A stretch of 64,000 bases of DNA from Mobiluncus porci (lineage in GTDB: Bacteria > Actinomycetota > Actinomycetes > Actinomycetales > Actinomycetaceae), in the NCBI RefSeq assembly GCF_009695935.1, contig NZ_VUMY01000012.1, positions 22,943 through 86,942 on the forward strand, written 5' to 3'. The first letter of the stretch is position 1. The number at the start of each line of letters is the position of its first letter. The translations under genes and the position numbers were made by a program. Shown in pieces: positions 61,846-64,000 of the stretch. Under the pieces are notes generated by a model. It was given only the letters and a program-made list of their open reading frames with translations. It was not told the DNA's origin and ran no database searches.

Positions 61846-63548
61846 AATCGTCTCGGAAACGTCGTGGGGAAGGCAAGGAGTCAGCGGAGAGCTCTCGGGA
61901 GCGCGCGAACTTTTCTGCCAAACGCGCCCAAGAAATCGCTAGTCAGACCTCGAGACCGGCTCCTCAGGAGAGACCGGCTTCTCGGCGGGCGAGCTTGGAG
62001 ACTGTGGGGATCGGGCTGCGCTGGCTGCTCTCGACCCTGGTGGTGCTGGCTCTAGCAGCGGCTTTAGTGTTTTATGCGCTGCAACATCCGGCTTTGAAGA
62101 AGGGATTTAGCTACGGTGAGCCCGTTCCGGTTCCGGCTGGAGAAGTGACTTTGGCGTGCCCGCAAGTGCCACCCACAGTTAATCCCGCGGCGGTTGATGG
62201 GGCGGGGAATCCGCTTCCTCCTCCGCAAATTGCTGGCTCCGTGACGGCCACAGTTTTAGCGAGAACCGGCAAAGTTCCGGTGGATGCGGTCTATGCTCCA
62301 CTGGGATCTACCGGAAAAAAGACTGCCCCGACTCAGTCACCCGAGGCTGCGGCCTCGCCTGAGGTTGCGGCTTCACCCGAGGCCGCGACGACTCCAAGCC
62401 CCAGCGAGGATCCGAACGCGGACGTGGAGCTGCGCCCCAAATCCGCCATGCTCCAGGCGGAACTCCCCAAGCCGGTGTCTGGGTTTTTGCGAGCCGCCCC
62501 TTGGGAAAAACAGGTGGCTTTAGCGGCGGCTGACATTGAACAGTCGGTTTCCTCCGGAGACTACCGCGGCTTAGCGACCGCGACCTGCCAAACCGCGGGG
62601 CTCGATAGCTGGCTAGTGGGCGGTTCGACCACTCCGGGAAATTCCACCGTCTTGCAGTTGATGAATCCCTCCGCGAACTCGGTTGATGCCAAAGTAGAGA
62701 TTTGGGGAGACACCGGAAAACTGGAGTTCCCGCGGGGTGAAAAGATTACTGTCAGCCCGAAAGACCAGGTTTCTATCCCCCTGGAATCCCAAGCTCCCGA
62801 CGTGCAAAGCCTCGTGGTACACGTCACTTCCTCGGGCGCCGGCGTAGCGGCTTCGCTGATGACCCACAGTCTTCAGGGCCTCACTGCCGGAGGCGTTTCC
62901 CTGGTACATGTTTCCGCCCCAATGGCGCAAACCCAGGTGATTCCAGGAGTGGCGATGAATGCGGATCTGGGAGCGGTGCGGATTCTCAATCCGGGGGAGG
63001 AACCGACCCGCGCCTCTATTGAGGTTGTCAATGAAAACGGTCGTTTCCCGCTTCCGGGAGGAACCGAGGTCACTTTGGATCCGCAAGCGGTTTTCGACTT
63101 TACTTTGGGCGGTTTACAAGCCGGCAACTATGCCGTTATCGTGAAGGCCAACGCTCCGATTGTGGCTGGAGCCGTGGTGTATCGTCACGGCGGTGAATCC
63201 GCTACGGATCAAGGGAAATTCGTGCGGGATCACGCCTGGCTTCCCGCCTTGGAACCTGGCGGGGGAGTGGTGTTGGGTCCGGCAGCAATCGAGCGCCAAC
63301 TCTTGGTGACAAATCTCACGGAAGAAACCAAGGAATTCAAAGTTGGCGGGGAAACCCACGTTGTGAACGCGGGGACCACGATTGTTCTTCCTCTGACCGC
63401 CGAGGTGGCGCGACTCGTGGAGGCTCCAGAACTCTATGTCACCCAGGTTCTCACCACGAATCTCGGCGACGGGCTCGGCATCGATGCCCTCGAACCCGCC
63501 CCGGATTTGGCGGCTTCCCGTCAGGTTTACGTTCACCTTGGCAATTAG
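61842..63548 (+). CDS. DUF5719 family membrane-anchored protein
   Basis: Protein of 568 residues of the DUF5719 family. The GTG at 61842 overlaps the preceding stop and follows GGAGGTGA. A basic, Ser/Arg-rich cytoplasmic part (1-45) precedes one helix (GLRWLLSTLVVLALAAALVF, about 48-70). Outside come a Pro/Ala/Glu linker with SPEAAASPEVAASPEA repeats (about 165-190) and two beta-rich modules (about 235-390 and 390-560). It is coupled to the large GT2 membrane protein, its constant partner in relatives, and probably acts in the same envelope process. The last codons (RQVYVHLGN and stop) lie within the first unit of the 157-bp tandem repeat. Confidence 0.85.
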   Translation: MKSSRKRRGEGKESAESSRERANFSAKRAQEIASQTSRPAPQERPASRRASLETVGIGLRWLLSTLVVLALAAALVFYALQHPALKKGFSYGEPVPVPAGEVTLACPQVPPTVNPAAVDGAGNPLPPPQIAGSVTATVLARTGKVPVDAVYAPLGSTGKKTAPTQSPEAAASPEVAASPEAATTPSPSEDPNADVELRPKSAMLQAELPKPVSGFLRAAPWEKQVALAAADIEQSVSSGDYRGLATATCQTAGLDSWLVGGSTTPGNSTVLQLMNPSANSVDAKVEIWGDTGKLEFPRGEKITVSPKDQVSIPLESQAPDVQSLVVHVTSSGAGVAASLMTHSLQGLTAGGVSLVHVSAPMAQTQVIPGVAMNADLGAVRILNPGEEPTRASIEVVNENGRFPLPGGTEVTLDPQAVFDFTLGGLQAGNYAVIVKANAPIVAGAVVYRHGGESATDQGKFVRDHAWLPALEPGGGVVLGPAAIERQLLVTNLTEETKEFKVGGETHVVNAGTTIVLPLTAEVARLVEAPELYVTQVLTTNLGDGLGIDALEPAPDLAASRQVYVHLGN

Positions 63549-64000
63549 TCCTTCGACATTTTAAGCCGCTGGCGCGGCTTTCAAGGTGCTTCGCCTAAAA
63601 CGTTCCACTGGAACGTTTTTTAACGGCTTCGCGCTGTGACGCGGCGCTGGTGCGGCTTTGCCGCGGCGCCGCGCCCGTCAGGTTTACGTTCACCTTGGCA
63701 ATTAGTCCTTCGACATTTTAAGCCGCTGGCGCGGCTTTCAAGGTGCTTCGCCTAAAACGTTCCACTGGAACGTTTTTTAACGGCTTCGCGCTGTGACGCG
63801 GCGCTGGTGCGGCTTTGCCGCGGCGCCGCGCCCGTCAGGTTTACGTTCACCTTGGCAATTAGTCCTTCGACAATTTAAGCCGCTGGCGCGGCTTTCAAGG
63901 TGCTTCGCCTAAAACGTTCCACTGGAACGTTTTTTAACGGCTTCGCGCTGTGACGCGGCGCTGGTGCGGCTTTGCCGCGGCGCCGCGCCCGTCAGGTTTA
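63517..64000. repeat. 157-bp tandem repeat, at least three units, open at window end
   Basis: CCCGTCAGGTTTACG recurs at 63517, 63674, 63831 and 63988, exactly 157 bp apart, with near-identical sequence between. One substitution is seen (T at 63716, A at 63873). Unit 1 begins in the last codons of the DUF5719 gene. Each unit holds the terminator hairpin and GC-rich inverted repeats (GCCGCTGGCGCGGC and a GCGGCGC/GGCGCCGC pair). The array continues past the edge. Confidence 0.93.
63597..63621 (+). terminator. Rho-independent terminator after DUF5719, repeated per unit
   Basis: AAAACGTTCC pairs with GGAACGTTTT across ACT and is followed by TT. The same hairpin recurs 157 and 314 bp downstream in the tandem repeat. 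Confidence 0.75.

Noticed and set aside
63517..64000. CRISPR array
   Set aside because: The units are 157 bp with no unique spacers and no cas genes; it is a plain tandem repeat.

Overview
The window reads as chromosomal DNA of a moderately GC-rich actinobacterium. Marker proteins are WhiB, the DUF5719/large GT2 pair downstream of whiB, LCP ligases, and secreted proteins with cell-wall-binding repeat 2 (CWB2). CWB2 fused to a PGRP amidase and to RCC1 repeats suggests the Actinomycetaceae (Mobiluncus-like); that placement is inference from gene content only. No rRNA, tRNA, phage structural gene, transposase or CRISPR array was found.

Layout. 1-3.9 kb: the start of a GH1 glycosidase, an RclA/MerA-type flavin disulfide reductase interrupted by an in-frame TGA, and a P-loop kinase fused to a metallophosphatase. 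4-9 kb: two LCP ligases, a rhamnosyltransferase-like GT2, an intergenic segment that folds into a large structured element (candidate ncRNA), and a GT2/DUF2304 pair. 9.2-11.5 kb: a secreted PGRP amidase with CWB2 repeats. 11.6-29.3 kb: surface-glycan genes, namely WbpD/E/B-like enzymes, WecB and WecC, several glycosyltransferases, a flippase and a DUF6541-like membrane protein. Between wecB and wecC sits an AT-richer AlbA_2/ATPase gene bracketed by 58-bp direct repeats. 29.3-36.7 kb: a VapBC module, rmlC, a lipoprotein, and a minus-strand operon of Wzm/Wzt ABC exporter, RgpF and an RgpF-WbsX fusion. 36.8-41.7 kb: two tandem secreted CWB2-RCC1 propeller proteins, the second frameshifted at a C8A6 tract. 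41.8-50.5 kb: a DUF2142 protein, then a tightly overlapping operon starting with rmlB. 50.5-56.3 kb: a GT2, rmlD, a Phd/VapC module, DUF4862-rmlA and manA. 56.3-57.7 kb: a membrane protein and a YtrA-type GntR regulator behind a promoter carrying two matching palindromes. 57.7-64 kb: a DnaA-box cluster, whiB, a 1116-residue GT2 membrane protein, a DUF5719 protein and a 157-bp tandem repeat that runs off the window.

How the genes fit together. Most of the window makes and exports cell-envelope glycans. RmlA, B, C and D are all present but lie in four transcription units; together they make dTDP-L-rhamnose for the GT2 and RgpF-type enzymes. WecB/WecC plus WbpB/D/E-like enzymes could supply N-acetylated mannosaminuronic acid or its 2,3-diacetamido form. 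Export appears possible by two flippase-like proteins and by a Wzm/Wzt transporter. The LCP proteins would attach finished polymers to peptidoglycan. The CWB2 proteins would dock non-covalently on that wall.
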